Source: Micromonospora fulviviridis
GTDB lineage: Bacteria; Actinomycetota; Actinomycetes; Mycobacteriales; Micromonosporaceae
Direction of reading: 5' to 3'
Assembly: GCF_014648395.1 (NCBI RefSeq)
Contig: NZ_BMRA01000003.1
Span: 544,032 to 608,031 of the forward strand
Length of the DNA: 64,000 nt
Of the stretch, positions 1 through 8,617 are shown piece by piece. The position numbers and the translations under genes are program-made. The notes below the pieces were generated by a model that saw nothing but the letters and a program-made list of their open reading frames with translations, was not told the DNA's origin and did no database searches. Within the stretch, counting starts at the first letter, position 1; each line of letters opens with the position of its first letter.

Positions 1-1103
1 GGCTGTCCGATCGGTTCGACGACCACGTGCCGGGGACGTCCTTCGGCGACGTCACCGTCGAACAGCTGCTCGTCCACGCGGCAGGCCTGCAGGCCGAGAC
101 TAACGGCCCGTGGTGGGAACGGACGCCGGGCGGCACGTGGGACGAGCTCGTCGCGTCGGGCGTCGGGCAGCGTTTCCGCTCCGGGCGTCGCTTCCACTAC
201 ACGAACGTCGGCTACGGCGCGTTGGGTCAGCTCGTCGCCCGGGCCCACGGCATCGACTGGTTCGAGGTCTTGCGCCGCGAACTGCTCGAGCCGCTCGGCA
301 TGGGCCGCACGACGACGCGGCCCACCGGGCGCGCGGCGCGCGGTCTGGCCGTGCACCCTTTTGCCGACGTCCTCCTGCCCGAGCCAGAGCACGACGCCGG
401 CGCGATGGGCCCCGCGGGCCAGCTGTGGACCACGATCGAGGACCTCGCGCGGTGGGCCGCGTTCCTCGCCGGCGACACCGGCGAGCTGCTCGCCGCCGAC
501 ACGCTCGAGGAAATGTGCGAGCCGCACTTCGTCGTCGACGAACCCGGTGTCCCTTGGACGGTTGCGCACGGGCTCGGCTGGCAGGTGTTCAACGTCGACG
601 GACGCCGGTACGCCGGCCACGGCGGCTCGATGCCGGGCTTCGTCGCCGGGCTGCGCGTCGCCCGCGACACCGGCGACGGCGTCGTCGTGCTGACGAACAC
701 GACGAGCAGCCCGGCGCCCGGGCGCCTGGTCACCGCGCTGCTCGCCGGGCTCGAGCAGCACGAGCCCGCACCCGTCGAGCCGTGGTCCGCCTCGGGTGAC
801 GCGTCCCTCCTGGAACTCGTGGGCACGTGGCACTGGGGATCGTCCGTCACGGTGGCCCGGATCGAGGGCGGCCACCTCGTCCTCGGCGAGCCGGGGGTCG
901 CCCGCGGCTCCCGCTTCCGTCCGGACGGCGCCGACGCGTGGGTCGGCCTCGACGGCTACTACGCAGGCGAGCCGCTGCGGGTCGTCCGCCGGACCGACGG
1001 GGCGGTGTCGCACCTCGACCTCGCCTCGTTCCGCTTCACCCGGACGCCCTACGACCCCGACGCCGACGTGCCGGGCGGGGGCTACCCCGTCGGCTGGCTG
1101 TAG
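1..1103 (+). CDS. Serine hydrolase, beta-lactamase class C family (5' end outside window)
   Basis: The reading frame is already open at the left edge, so the N-terminus is missing. Visible family marks are HAAGL near the start, the YTN of YTNVGYGALG (the Tyr-x-Asn element of class C beta-lactamases and penicillin-binding-protein-like esterases), and HGGSMPGF, at the place of the usual KTG/HxG strand motif. The nucleophilic SxxK must lie in the missing part. A C-terminal region of about 100 residues resembles the beta-barrel add-on common in these proteins. The substrate cannot be told; such proteins are often D-aminopeptidases, esterases or peptidases. The gene ends in TAG followed by a C-rich tract. 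Confidence 0.85.
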   Translation, partial: LSDRFDDHVPGTSFGDVTVEQLLVHAAGLQAETNGPWWERTPGGTWDELVASGVGQRFRSGRRFHYTNVGYGALGQLVARAHGIDWFEVLRRELLEPLGMGRTTTRPTGRAARGLAVHPFADVLLPEPEHDAGAMGPAGQLWTTIEDLARWAAFLAGDTGELLAADTLEEMCEPHFVVDEPGVPWTVAHGLGWQVFNVDGRRYAGHGGSMPGFVAGLRVARDTGDGVVVLTNTTSSPAPGRLVTALLAGLEQHEPAPVEPWSASGDASLLELVGTWHWGSSVTVARIEGGHLVLGEPGVARGSRFRPDGADAWVGLDGYYAGEPLRVVRRTDGAVSHLDLASFRFTRTPYDPDADVPGGGYPVGWL

Positions 1104-1253
1104 TGCCCCCCCCCGTTCTCTTCAGCAGGAAGGTCACGGTTCACGTGGTGGACCGCTCAACCTGGGTGCACCAAGGCGTCTGAGCACGGGAAGAACGCAC
1201 TCATCTGCGCGAGGCGCTTGCTGACATGCCGAGAAGAGTGCACTGACGTCGGG

Positions 1254-2171
1254 CTACAGACGCTCGACTCCTGGCGGCCTGAATGCGTCCGTGATGAGAC
1301 GTAGGTCGTTTGGTGCCAGTTCGCCTCCGAGGCTGCGGTACGCGTGCGATCCGAGACAGACGAGGATGTCGTCAACGGTGGCCCACTGACATGGGGTCCA
1401 GTACCGACGGCTGTTGAGCAACTCAGCGCTCACTTGACGCACGCTGGACCGGACGCCGAGGGCAGTCAGAGCCTGCGCCACCATGTCGACCGCCCCTCCG
1501 GGACGGTCGCTGTCCGCGCAGGCCGGCAGTAGCAGGAGCAGCCGCTCCGCTGGGGTGTGCTTCTGATCTGGCTGCTGGGCAGCGACAACGAGTTCCGGCC
1601 ACGCGAGCGCAGGGCCTCGAAAATGCCCTTCCATGACGGCGAGCCGAATCGACTTGCCGCCGGTACCGGGATCGAGAACGTAGTCGACGCCGCTGTCATC
1701 CTCGAAGTTACGCATGATGATGTGCAGGCGGCTGCGCCCGGCCAGCGGTACGGAGAAGACCGGCCAACCGTGCGGGCTGAGGAGGGTGTCGATGAACTCG
1801 CTCAGGTCGGCGGGATCGGTGTCGAAGGCGTTCGGTGTCGACGCAGACCCGCCCACGGTGTAGAGGAACGCCGGCCAGAACAGGTCGCTCGACATCATCT
1901 CTGAACCGTCGACCAGCGGTGACCGCAGGATCGGCGGCTCGTACCCATCCAGATAGCCGGAGATGATCACATCGTCATCATGCCAGTGTCGCCCCGTCCG
2001 GACCGCCTGCCTCAATGCCCCGCTGCCGGCGAGCCGATGGAGCCAAGAGCACGCTTCTGCCGCAGACCGCGCGTCACGTACGACAAGCAGCGGGCGTCCG
2101 CTGTCTCGGGCGGTGGTCGCTGGTTGCTCAAGTGTCAGCAGCGGTGGCGTGGAGGCGATCGGAGGGGTCAA
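1254..2171 (-). CDS. Hypothetical protein, start codon uncertain
   Basis: No family was recognised in this 305-residue protein. It has no obvious signal peptide or membrane segment and reads as a soluble protein. The only usual start codon in frame near the 5' end is TTG at 2171, without a Shine-Dalgarno. Upstream the same frame stays open and continues naturally (EADTLGHLTPPQLVLALTPP) to an in-frame TAG at 2226-2228. That TAG is preceded by TCA and a GTG at 2232-2234, so the original start may have been that GTG and the gene may now be N-terminally broken. Only the body of the gene is firmly supported. Confidence 0.6.
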   Translation of the reverse strand: MTPPIASTPPLLTLEQPATTARDSGRPLLVVRDARSAAEACSWLHRLAGSGALRQAVRTGRHWHDDDVIISGYLDGYEPPILRSPLVDGSEMMSSDLFWPAFLYTVGGSASTPNAFDTDPADLSEFIDTLLSPHGWPVFSVPLAGRSRLHIIMRNFEDDSGVDYVLDPGTGGKSIRLAVMEGHFRGPALAWPELVVAAQQPDQKHTPAERLLLLLPACADSDRPGGAVDMVAQALTALGVRSSVRQVSAELLNSRRYWTPCQWATVDDILVCLGSHAYRSLGGELAPNDLRLITDAFRPPGVERL

Positions 2172-2305
2172 CGCCAGGACCAGTTGGGGAGGCGTCAGAT
2201 GTCCGAGCGTGTCGGCTTCCCACTCCTATGACACTGGATCTTGCTCGGCTGACGTCTCCTCCTCACCGCCGAGAGTGAGACAGCCGGAAGTTGAGAGAGA
2301 GCCGT

Positions 2306-2785
2306 TCAGGAGGCGGCCCCCTTCTCGGAGCCCTTGGAATCCAGGAAGAGTTCGAGGGCCTCGACGACGAGGCGGTGGTCGTCGAGTTGGGGCAGTCCGG
2401 AGACGGTGACGGTGCCGACCGGTCCGGTGCCCCTGAGGATGATCGGGAAGCAGCCGCCGTGCGCGGCGTACAGGGCCGCTTCGAGGTGGGATTGTTCCTC
2501 GAAGGTGGTGCCGCGGTCGCGGTAGGTCTGGCCCACGAGGTAGGAGCTGTGTCCGAACCGGCGGACGACGCGGATCTTGCGTTCGATCCAGTCGTCGTTG
2601 TCCGCAGAGGTGCCGTGCAGGGCGTAGTGGAAGAGTTGGTGGTCGCCGAGGCGGATGTCCACGGTGACAGCGTGGCCGCGTTCTCTGGCCAGCCCGACCA
2701 GGCGACTTCCCAGGGCCCAGGCGTCGTCATGGTCAAAGCGGTCGAACTGGAGGCGTTCTTCCTGCTCCCGAAGCTCCGGCGTCAC
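2306..2785 (-). CDS. UPF0303 / heme-degrading-domain family protein
   Basis: The protein matches the UPF0303 (YBR137W-like, GlcG/HbpS-fold) family by its order of motifs: an N-terminal ELREQEERL helix, the DIRLGDHQLFHYAL strand, DNDDWIERKIRVVRRFGHSS in the middle, and HGGCFPIILRGTGPVGTVTV followed by GLPQLDDHRLVVEAL. I chose the GTG at 2785 because GGAAGGG lies about 11 bases upstream and the family begins just before this helix; longer forms from 2872 add unrelated arginine-rich residues. The family binds small ligands, possibly heme, but the biochemical role here is unknown. It appears to be a single-gene unit. Confidence 0.8.
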   Translation of the reverse strand: MTPELREQEERLQFDRFDHDDAWALGSRLVGLARERGHAVTVDIRLGDHQLFHYALHGTSADNDDWIERKIRVVRRFGHSSYLVGQTYRDRGTTFEEQSHLEAALYAAHGGCFPIILRGTGPVGTVTVSGLPQLDDHRLVVEALELFLDSKGSEKGAAS

Positions 2786-3021
2786 GGCGTATCGTTCCCT
2801 TCCTCGATCGTCAGAACGATCTAAGCAGAGGAAGAACCGGCGAGCGCAACGTTCCTCGTGCCGTACGTCCATCAGCAGATCGGGGTCATGCCGGCCTCCG
2901 CTTCTGCCACCGATCGGGCGTCATGCTGAGTAACCGTCCGCAGCGCCGAGACGGTCCCGGTCATAGCCGACTTTCGGCGGTCGGCCTGACGATCGGGATC
3001 CGCCCGGCGGCTCCGCTTCTG

Positions 3022-3537
3022 TCAGGCGCGAGGGCTCGGATCTTCGTCCGGTGATGGCGCCCGGGTGGGCGGTGCCAGAGACAGATCTCGGCGGGTTCCG
3101 GTGATCCCGGCTGCGTGTTCGTGCGCCCGGTTCAGGATCGCCTCGGCCTCCCGCCGGGCGGCGGTCACGATGCCCTCGGCCTGGAGCCGCGCCTCGGCGC
3201 GGTGGTCGTCGGCCTGCTCCTCGGCGAGTTTGAGGATCTGTTCTACCCGGGTGCCCAGGCCGCTGAGGGTTGGCCGCTGCCGGTTCCGCCGTCGTCGTTC
3301 CGCGACGATCGCAGTTCCTGGGGTCGTCCCGTCGCCTGCCGGCCCGGCGTCCTCGTCGCGGTCGACCAGGCCGTCGCCAACGAGTTCGGGTTCCGTCGTA
3401 CCGACCAGCGAGAGCGCGATGCCGAGCGCGGCGATCGCGACGCCAGACCAGGCGGCGGCCGGCCCAAGGGACGGACCGACCGTGGCGCCGACACCGAGCC
3501 CGACCAGGACGGCGGCAGTCTTGGCCGGCTTGCGCAT
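3022..3537 (-). CDS. Small membrane protein with charged helical C-terminus
   Basis: Start ATG at 3537 follows GAGGAGG at good spacing. Residues about 5-50 form two hydrophobic segments (TAAVLVGLGVGATVGPSLGP and AWSGVAIAALGIALSLVG). These are followed by an acidic linker, an arginine-rich stretch (AERRRRNRQR), and a long amphipathic helix rich in Glu, Ala and Arg (about residues 100-145) that resembles the DivIVA or ATP-synthase b-subunit type of coiled coil. The tail is rich in Pro, Asp and Ser. It probably sits in the membrane with a cytoplasmic coiled coil. Function is unknown. Confidence 0.7.
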   Translation of the reverse strand: MRKPAKTAAVLVGLGVGATVGPSLGPAAAWSGVAIAALGIALSLVGTTEPELVGDGLVDRDEDAGPAGDGTTPGTAIVAERRRRNRQRPTLSGLGTRVEQILKLAEEQADDHRAEARLQAEGIVTAARREAEAILNRAHEHAAGITGTRRDLSLAPPTRAPSPDEDPSPRA

Positions 3538-3714
3538 CGGTCCTCCTCGCGTGGTGCGGGCATGGGGCTTCCGATTCCAGCATGAAGAACGAGTCAACCC
3601 GGTCGATCTGCGACGGAAGGTCCCGACGCAAAGCGGCGCTGGAACGCCAAGCTCGTCACGCCGACCCACGAACCGCCAGTCGCTCGCGGCTTGCCGATGA
3701 GTGCACAGATCGAA

Positions 3715-4659
3715 TCACACTCGGCCTGAAGCCCGGAGCGCTGCCGGGATCTCCGCCGACGCCCGTGCCGACAGCGACCGCTTGTGTCGGCGGGTCAGGC
3801 CGACTCCGACGAGCACGATCACCATCCCCGCGGCGATGCGGAGACTGAAATCCTCGTCGAGCACGATGGCCCCCAGTGCCACCGACACCACCGGCAGCAG
3901 ATAGCCGACGGTCGCGGCGTTGGTGGCGCCCTCGGCGGCGATGATCCGGTACGTGAGGTGGAAGGTGATCCCGGTGGCGACAACGCCCAGGATCACGACG
4001 GCGACCGCGGTCTTCGGGTCGATCTCGATTGGTGTCAGACCGCCGGACGGCAGGGTCAGCGAGGTCAGGCCGGTTGCCGCGATGAGCTGTGCCGCGGACA
4101 GCGAGATGGTGGGGATGCCCTTGCCGACCAGGTTGCGGCCCATGTACGCGAAGCCGACGGCATAGCTCGCCGCCGCCGCGACGATGGCGAGCGCGCCCCA
4201 GCCGACCGGCCCGGTCGTCTGCCACGGCGCGAAGATCAGCACGACCCCCACGAACCCGAGCAGCAGTCCGCCCAGCCGGACCGGCCGGAGTCCGCGCTCG
4301 GAGCCGATGACGAGACCGATCAGCAGGGACCACAGCGGGGTCGTCGCGTTCAGCACGCCGGCCACCCCGGAGTCGACGGTTTGCTGGCCGATGCTGAACA
4401 TGGCGAACGGCAGGGCGTTGCAGAAGAACGCGGCCACGACGAGGTGACGCCAGACCGCCCTACCCCGGGGCAGCCGTCGACCCGAGCCGAGACAGGCGAC
4501 CAGCAGGGTGGCCGCTCCGAGTACGCACCGGCTGAGGGTGACCTGGACCGGAGTCAGGGCGTCCAGGGCCAGCTCGATCCAGAGGAAGGTCGATCCCCAC
4601 AGCAGGGCGAGCACGCCCACCCGCGCCCACGCCCACGTCCTGCCCGCCACACCGTTCAC
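3715..4659 (-). CDS. EamA/DMT-family transporter
   Basis: About ten hydrophobic segments arranged as two EamA repeats identify a drug/metabolite transporter superfamily exporter. The first repeat opens with VGVLALLWGSTFLWIELALD and the second with WGALAIVAAAASYAVGFAYM. I prefer the GTG at 4659 because AAGGAG sits six bases upstream; an ATG at 4674 gives five more residues but has almost no spacer to its GGGAGGG. The gene is divergent from a LysR-type regulator starting at 4751, the classical arrangement for a LysR-controlled exporter. The exported compound is unknown. Confidence 0.88.
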   Translation of the reverse strand: MNGVAGRTWAWARVGVLALLWGSTFLWIELALDALTPVQVTLSRCVLGAATLLVACLGSGRRLPRGRAVWRHLVVAAFFCNALPFAMFSIGQQTVDSGVAGVLNATTPLWSLLIGLVIGSERGLRPVRLGGLLLGFVGVVLIFAPWQTTGPVGWGALAIVAAAASYAVGFAYMGRNLVGKGIPTISLSAAQLIAATGLTSLTLPSGGLTPIEIDPKTAVAVVILGVVATGITFHLTYRIIAAEGATNAATVGYLLPVVSVALGAIVLDEDFSLRIAAGMVIVLVGVGLTRRHKRSLSARASAEIPAALRASGRV

Positions 4660-4750
4660 GTTGATCTCCTTCATCCCTCCCCGTGAACGGTGCCGAACCC
4701 AACCCGGAAGGACAAGCAAAAGGTTCTGCACGTCCGTTAAGCTCTGCTAC

Positions 4751-5644
4751 ATGCTTGATGTGCGGCGGATGCAGGTGCTGCGGGCGGTGGTCACCAGCGG
4801 ATCGGTGACCGCAGCGGCGGCGCACCTGGGCTATACCCCCTCCGCCGTCAGCCAGCAGGTGGCGGCACTGGAGAAGGAGGCCGGGATCGCGCTGCTCGAA
4901 CGCGTCGGCCGAGGCGTGCAACCCACCGCGGCGGGACGACTGCTCACCGAGCACGCGGCCATCATCAGCCAGCACGTCGCCGAGGCCGAGACCGCCCTTG
5001 CCGACCTGCGCGCCGGACGCACCGGCCGGCTGGCCATCCGCTACTTCGCCTCGGTCGGCCCGACCCTGCTGGCGCCCGCCCTCGCCCGACTCCGGCGCGA
5101 GCACCCCGACGTGACGATCGACCCCAAGCTGACGGATCCGAAGGATTCACTGCCGGACGTGGAGCAAGGCAACGCCGACCTGGCCATCGTGGTCCGCCGA
5201 AGGGGCGACGAGAGCCGCCCGGGTATCCGCGCGATGCACCTGCACGACGACGCGTACCAGGCCGTGCTGCCCGCCGGACACCCGCTCGCCGGACGACGGA
5301 TGATCGACCTGGCCGACCTCGCCGGCGAACCCTGGGTCGGCAGCGAGCCGCCGGGCCCCTGCCTGGAACCCATCACCGACGCCTGCGCCTCGGTCGGCTT
5401 CAGCCCGGACTTCGTGGCCACGTCGGAGGACTACGCCACGGCGCAGGGGTTCGTCGCGGCCGGCCTCGGCATCAGCCTGATCCCTCAACTCGGACTCAGC
5501 ACCCGCCACCCGGGCGTCACCATCCGCCCGGTCCGCCGCCCCGAGCCGGTGAGGGCGATCTACGCCGCCGTCCGGGAGATCTCACTCGATCAGCCCGCGC
5601 TGCGGGCGCTGATCGACGCCCTCATGGACGCCGCGAAGGCGTAG
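4751..5644 (+). CDS. LysR-family transcriptional regulator
   Basis: The 297-residue protein begins MLDVRRMQVLRAVVTSGSVT, a typical LysR winged helix-turn-helix (recognition part YTPSAVSQQVAALE, residues about 28-42). A substrate-binding domain follows (GRLAIRYFASVGPTLLAPAL onwards) with the usual AVLPAGHPLAG and VAAGLGISLIPQL elements. It is divergent from the EamA exporter, so it most likely controls that exporter and its own gene from the 90-bp intergenic region. The inducer cannot be read from sequence. The start is the first ATG of the conserved N-terminus. Confidence 0.93.
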   Translation: MLDVRRMQVLRAVVTSGSVTAAAAHLGYTPSAVSQQVAALEKEAGIALLERVGRGVQPTAAGRLLTEHAAIISQHVAEAETALADLRAGRTGRLAIRYFASVGPTLLAPALARLRREHPDVTIDPKLTDPKDSLPDVEQGNADLAIVVRRRGDESRPGIRAMHLHDDAYQAVLPAGHPLAGRRMIDLADLAGEPWVGSEPPGPCLEPITDACASVGFSPDFVATSEDYATAQGFVAAGLGISLIPQLGLSTRHPGVTIRPVRRPEPVRAIYAAVREISLDQPALRALIDALMDAAKA

Positions 5645-5655
5645 GAATTCGGTGC

Positions 5656-5733
5656 CCGGCGGCCCTTGTGCGCCGCCACCGGATGCACGAGCAGGCGTAG
5701 ATCATCGACCAGCCCGGCGGCGAGCACCCGGAG
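5656..5733 (-). pseudogene. Fragment of a RibD-C (dihydrofolate-reductase-like) gene
   Basis: Read on the minus strand, this short stretch encodes LAAGLVDDLRLLVHPVAAHK. It matches closely the segment LAAGLVDELRPLVHPVAARK of the intact gene at 11864-12487, and the two DNA segments are clearly similar over about 70 bases. No start codon or remainder of the domain is present. This is a relic of a second family member, lying just downstream of the LysR gene. Confidence 0.6.
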
Positions 5734-5769
5734 CGCCCGTCCGGTCAGGCTGAGTCTTCAGCCGGCGAC

Positions 5770-5885
5770 GGTGAGGGAGTCGCGGACCTTCAAGTTCGAC
5801 GCCGTGGCCTCGCTGCCGGAGTGCGAGGGCTGCGGTCAGGCCGATGCTGCCGCCGGCGACGAAGACGCGGCGAACCGACGGGTGT
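5770..5885 (-). pseudogene. N-terminal fragment of an FAD-dependent monooxygenase
   Basis: The minus strand reads VRRVFVAGGSIGLTAALALR followed by QRGHGVELEG. This is the beta-alpha-beta FAD-binding motif (GxGxxG type, one glycine lost) that opens class A flavin monooxygenases. After about 35 residues the frame runs into unrelated arginine-rich sequence, so only the Rossmann start remains. Together with the neighbouring RibD-C fragment it shows that 5.65-5.9 kb is decayed coding DNA. Confidence 0.5.
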
Positions 5886-6056
5886 CCATGCGGGCCAAAA
5901 GGGCACTCCGGGATCTGGCCCGCATGCCGACGGCCGGTAAGGGCGGAGGGTATGTGCGGCGCTGATTCGGGCTTGAAAGCTGCTCCCCGCCGCGACGGTT
6001 CGTCGGTGCCGTACCGCACAGCGGCTTGACGGGAACCGTGGACTCTGCAAACTTCT

Positions 6057-6074
6057 AGGTTGTCTAGACGACCT
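6057..6074. promoter_or_regulatory. Palindromic operator of the GntR regulator
   Basis: AGGTTGTCTAGACGACCT is an 18-bp near-perfect palindrome with core GTCTAGAC, which fits the GTnTAnAC-type sites of HutC-subfamily GntR regulators. It lies just upstream of the Shine-Dalgarno (GGAGGA) and ATG of the GntR gene at 6084, so binding would block its own transcription and that of deoC behind it. The regulator match is inference from position and motif type. Confidence 0.7.
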
Positions 6075-6083
6075 GGAGGAGTT

Positions 6084-6812
6084 ATGGCCAAGGCGCCGCT
6101 GTACGTGCGGATCGAACGGGAACTGCGGACGCGCCTCGCCCAGGCGCAGCCCGGTGACCTGGTCCCGGCCGAGTCGGTGCTCGCCGAGGAGTTCGGGGTA
6201 GCCCGGATGACCATCCGGGCGGCGCTCAACGCTCTCGAATCCGACGGGCTCATCGAGCGGATCCAGGGCCGGGGCACGTTCGTGCGGCAGCGGCCCGAAC
6301 CGCGGGCCGCCGGGACCCTGATGAGCTTCCAGGACCAGGTGCGCAGTTGGGGGCGTGTTCCGGTATCGCGGCTGGTGGAGGCTGAGGTTCGGGCAGCGTC
6401 CCCAGCGGAGGCGGCGGCGTTACAGCTGACCGCGGCAGCGCCGCGGGTGACCTCGATCGTGCGGGTGCGGCTCGCCGATGACGTGCCCCTGGCCATCGAG
6501 TACGCCTGCTTCCCGCCACACCTGGCCACCCTGCTCGACCTCGACTTGGAAACCGGCTCGCTGCACCGCGCCCTGCGCGAGAGGGGACTGCGCCCCACGC
6601 TCGGCTCCTCGACGCTGACCGCTCAGCGGGCCGGATCCGACGGCGAGTTGCTGCACGTTCCGGCGGACGAGCCGTTGCTGGTCGAGACCCGGCTCATCGT
6701 CGACCAGCATTCGGCACCGCTGGAGTTCACCGTCAGTCGCTACGTCGGCGACCGCTACGACCTGCGCGTCACCTTCGACGTGCAGGCACCCCAGACCGGA
6801 GATCCCCGATGA
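6084..6812 (+). CDS. GntR-family transcriptional regulator (HutC type)
   Basis: The 242-residue protein has an N-terminal winged helix-turn-helix (PLYVRIERELRTRLAQAQPG then VARMTIRAALNALESDGLIE and GRGTFV) and a C-terminal UTRA effector domain (from about residue 85, ending in VSRYVGDRYDLRVTF), which is the HutC/FarR arrangement. ATG 6084 has GGAGGA just upstream. Its stop overlaps the deoC start by 4 bp (ATGA), so the two are co-translated and the regulator probably senses a nucleoside or sugar phosphate linked to DeoC. A palindrome immediately upstream suggests autoregulation. Confidence 0.93.
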   Translation: MAKAPLYVRIERELRTRLAQAQPGDLVPAESVLAEEFGVARMTIRAALNALESDGLIERIQGRGTFVRQRPEPRAAGTLMSFQDQVRSWGRVPVSRLVEAEVRAASPAEAAALQLTAAAPRVTSIVRVRLADDVPLAIEYACFPPHLATLLDLDLETGSLHRALRERGLRPTLGSSTLTAQRAGSDGELLHVPADEPLLVETRLIVDQHSAPLEFTVSRYVGDRYDLRVTFDVQAPQTGDPR

Positions 6813-7513
6813 ACATCGCCAAGATGATCGACCATTCGCTGTTGCGCCCCGAGCTCACCGCCGACGACATCCGGCGCGGCTGCGAGATCGCCGCACGCCG
6901 CCAGGTCGCCTCGGTCTGCGTCCGCCCCTCCGACGTCGGACTCGCCAAGGCCGCACTCTCCGGCACCGGCGTTCTCGTCGGCACCGTGGCCGGTTTTCCG
7001 CACGGCGACACCCGCACCACGATCAAGGCCACCGAGACCCGGGAACTGGTCGACGCGGGCGCCGACGAGGTCGACATGGTGCTGCACATCGGCCGCCTGC
7101 GCAGCGGCGAGACCTCTTACGTGTACGACGACATCGCCGCTGTGGTCGCCGCCGCGCAGGGCCGGGTGGTCAAGGTGATCCTGGAGAACGCGTACCTGAC
7201 CGACGAGCAGAAGGTCACCGGCTGCCGTATCGCCGAACAGGCTGGGGCGCACTTCGTGAAGACCAGCACCGGCTTCGCCCTCGGCGGCGCCACCCTGGCC
7301 GACATCCAGCTGATGCGCGCCGCGGTCTCCCCGCACATCGAGGTCAAAGCCGCTGGCGGTGTCCGCAGCCTCGACACCCTGCTCATCCTGCACGGAGCCG
7401 GAGCGACCCGGTTCGGCGCGACGGCTACCGAGACCATCCTCGACGACTTCGCCGCCCGCGAACGTGGTGAACAGCCCACCACCGCTGCGGCCCCGTCGGG
7501 CAGCGACTACTGA
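6809..7513 (+). CDS. deoC: Deoxyribose-phosphate aldolase
   Basis: It catalyses reversible aldol cleavage of 2-deoxyribose 5-phosphate to glyceraldehyde 3-phosphate and acetaldehyde, in deoxynucleoside catabolism. Family marks are present in order: IDHSLLRPELT at the N-terminus, GFPHG, ADEVDMV (catalytic Asp about residue 89), HFVKTSTGF with the Schiff-base Lys at about 151, and IEVKAAGGVR with the second Lys at about 180. The length of 234 residues is normal. It is co-translated with the GntR gene upstream and followed after 30 bp by a PP2C-like gene. Confidence 0.96.
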   Translation: MNIAKMIDHSLLRPELTADDIRRGCEIAARRQVASVCVRPSDVGLAKAALSGTGVLVGTVAGFPHGDTRTTIKATETRELVDAGADEVDMVLHIGRLRSGETSYVYDDIAAVVAAAQGRVVKVILENAYLTDEQKVTGCRIAEQAGAHFVKTSTGFALGGATLADIQLMRAAVSPHIEVKAAGGVRSLDTLLILHGAGATRFGATATETILDDFAARERGEQPTTAAAPSGSDY

Positions 7514-7543
7514 ACCGACTCGATCAAGATCGGCGGCAAGCGC

Positions 7544-8377
7544 ATGCACTGGATCTGCTCGGCGGCCACCCTGCGCGGTGACCGCCCAACCAACCAGGAC
7601 CAATACGTCGTGATCGACGGCGCTGCCGCAATCCTCGACGGCGCGACCTCCTGGCTGCACACCTACCACGGGCCCGAACCGCGCGACGGCGGCTGGTATG
7701 CCCGAACCCTCGGCGCGGCGCTGACCGCCCGGCTGCCCGGACACGGCACCGCCCTCAACGTGATCCTCGACGCCGCGATCGCCGACGTCCGCGACACCTA
7801 CGGCCTCAAACCCGGAGACAGCCCCTACAGCACCGCCACACTCGCCCGATGGAACACCGACCACGTTGACCTGCTCGTGCTCGGCGACAGCCCCGCGCTC
7901 ATCCATCGCAGCGCCGGGACCAACACACTGATCGCTGACGAACGGCTTGCCGCGACCGCACCCGCCGAGCGTGACGCCTACCGCGACCACCTGCGCCAGG
8001 GCCGCGGCTTCGACGCCCATTTCGCCGACCTGATCGCTGCCGTCCAGCGCACCGAACGACACAGCTTCAACCAGCCCGACGGATTCTGGGTCGCCGAGGC
8101 CGAACCCACCGCGGCCAGCCACGCCATCTGCCGAACCCTGCCCGTCAACGAGGTTGCGGGCCTCACCCTGATGACCGACGGCGCCGCCGCCGGCGTAATC
8201 GACTATCAGCTCACCGACTGGGTCGGCCTGGCCGACGAGCTGCCCCGCCACGGAGCAGCCACCTGGCTGCATCGCGTCCACCTCGCCGAGGAGTCAGACC
8301 CTGACGGCCGCAGCTGGCCCCGCACCAAGAAACACGACGACAAGACCATGATCACCCTCACCAAACTGACCAACTGA
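7544..8377 (+). CDS. PP2C-like protein phosphatase domain protein
   Basis: The fold marks of metal-dependent PP2C phosphatases can be seen: RPTNQDQYVVIDGAAAILDG at the N-terminus (the Asp-containing metal strand), LLVLGDSPALI in the middle (the GDS/GDR element), LTLMTDGAAAGVI, and DDKTMITLT near the C-terminus (the DDxT metal-binding end motif). The length of 277 residues fits a stand-alone catalytic domain without membrane segments. It lies 30 bp behind deoC on the same strand and is probably in the gntR-deoC transcript. The phosphorylated target is unknown. Confidence 0.82.
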   Translation: MHWICSAATLRGDRPTNQDQYVVIDGAAAILDGATSWLHTYHGPEPRDGGWYARTLGAALTARLPGHGTALNVILDAAIADVRDTYGLKPGDSPYSTATLARWNTDHVDLLVLGDSPALIHRSAGTNTLIADERLAATAPAERDAYRDHLRQGRGFDAHFADLIAAVQRTERHSFNQPDGFWVAEAEPTAASHAICRTLPVNEVAGLTLMTDGAAAGVIDYQLTDWVGLADELPRHGAATWLHRVHLAEESDPDGRSWPRTKKHDDKTMITLTKLTN

Positions 8378-8617
8378 CGCGGAACAGCAATGGCTTCAAT
8401 CCCGGCTCGGGTTCACTGCCCACAACCTCATCGACGACCCCTACGTAGCCGTACCGCCCGCCCCAGGTCTTGAGCGTGACGATCCTCGTTCGCCGCCAGC
8501 GCGGGTTCTCGCATGGGCGCGGATGACTTGCCTCAGGGCGGATCAGCCCGTTGGGACGGTCTCCGTCCTCGCCAGTTGGAAACCGTAGGGATCGTCGCGC
8601 GCCGAGCAGGACAGTCG

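Noticed and set aside
8378..8617. Plus-strand reading QWLQSRLGFTAHNLIDDP
   Set aside because: Short, no start codon, and no family match by eye; may be a remnant but evidence is too weak.
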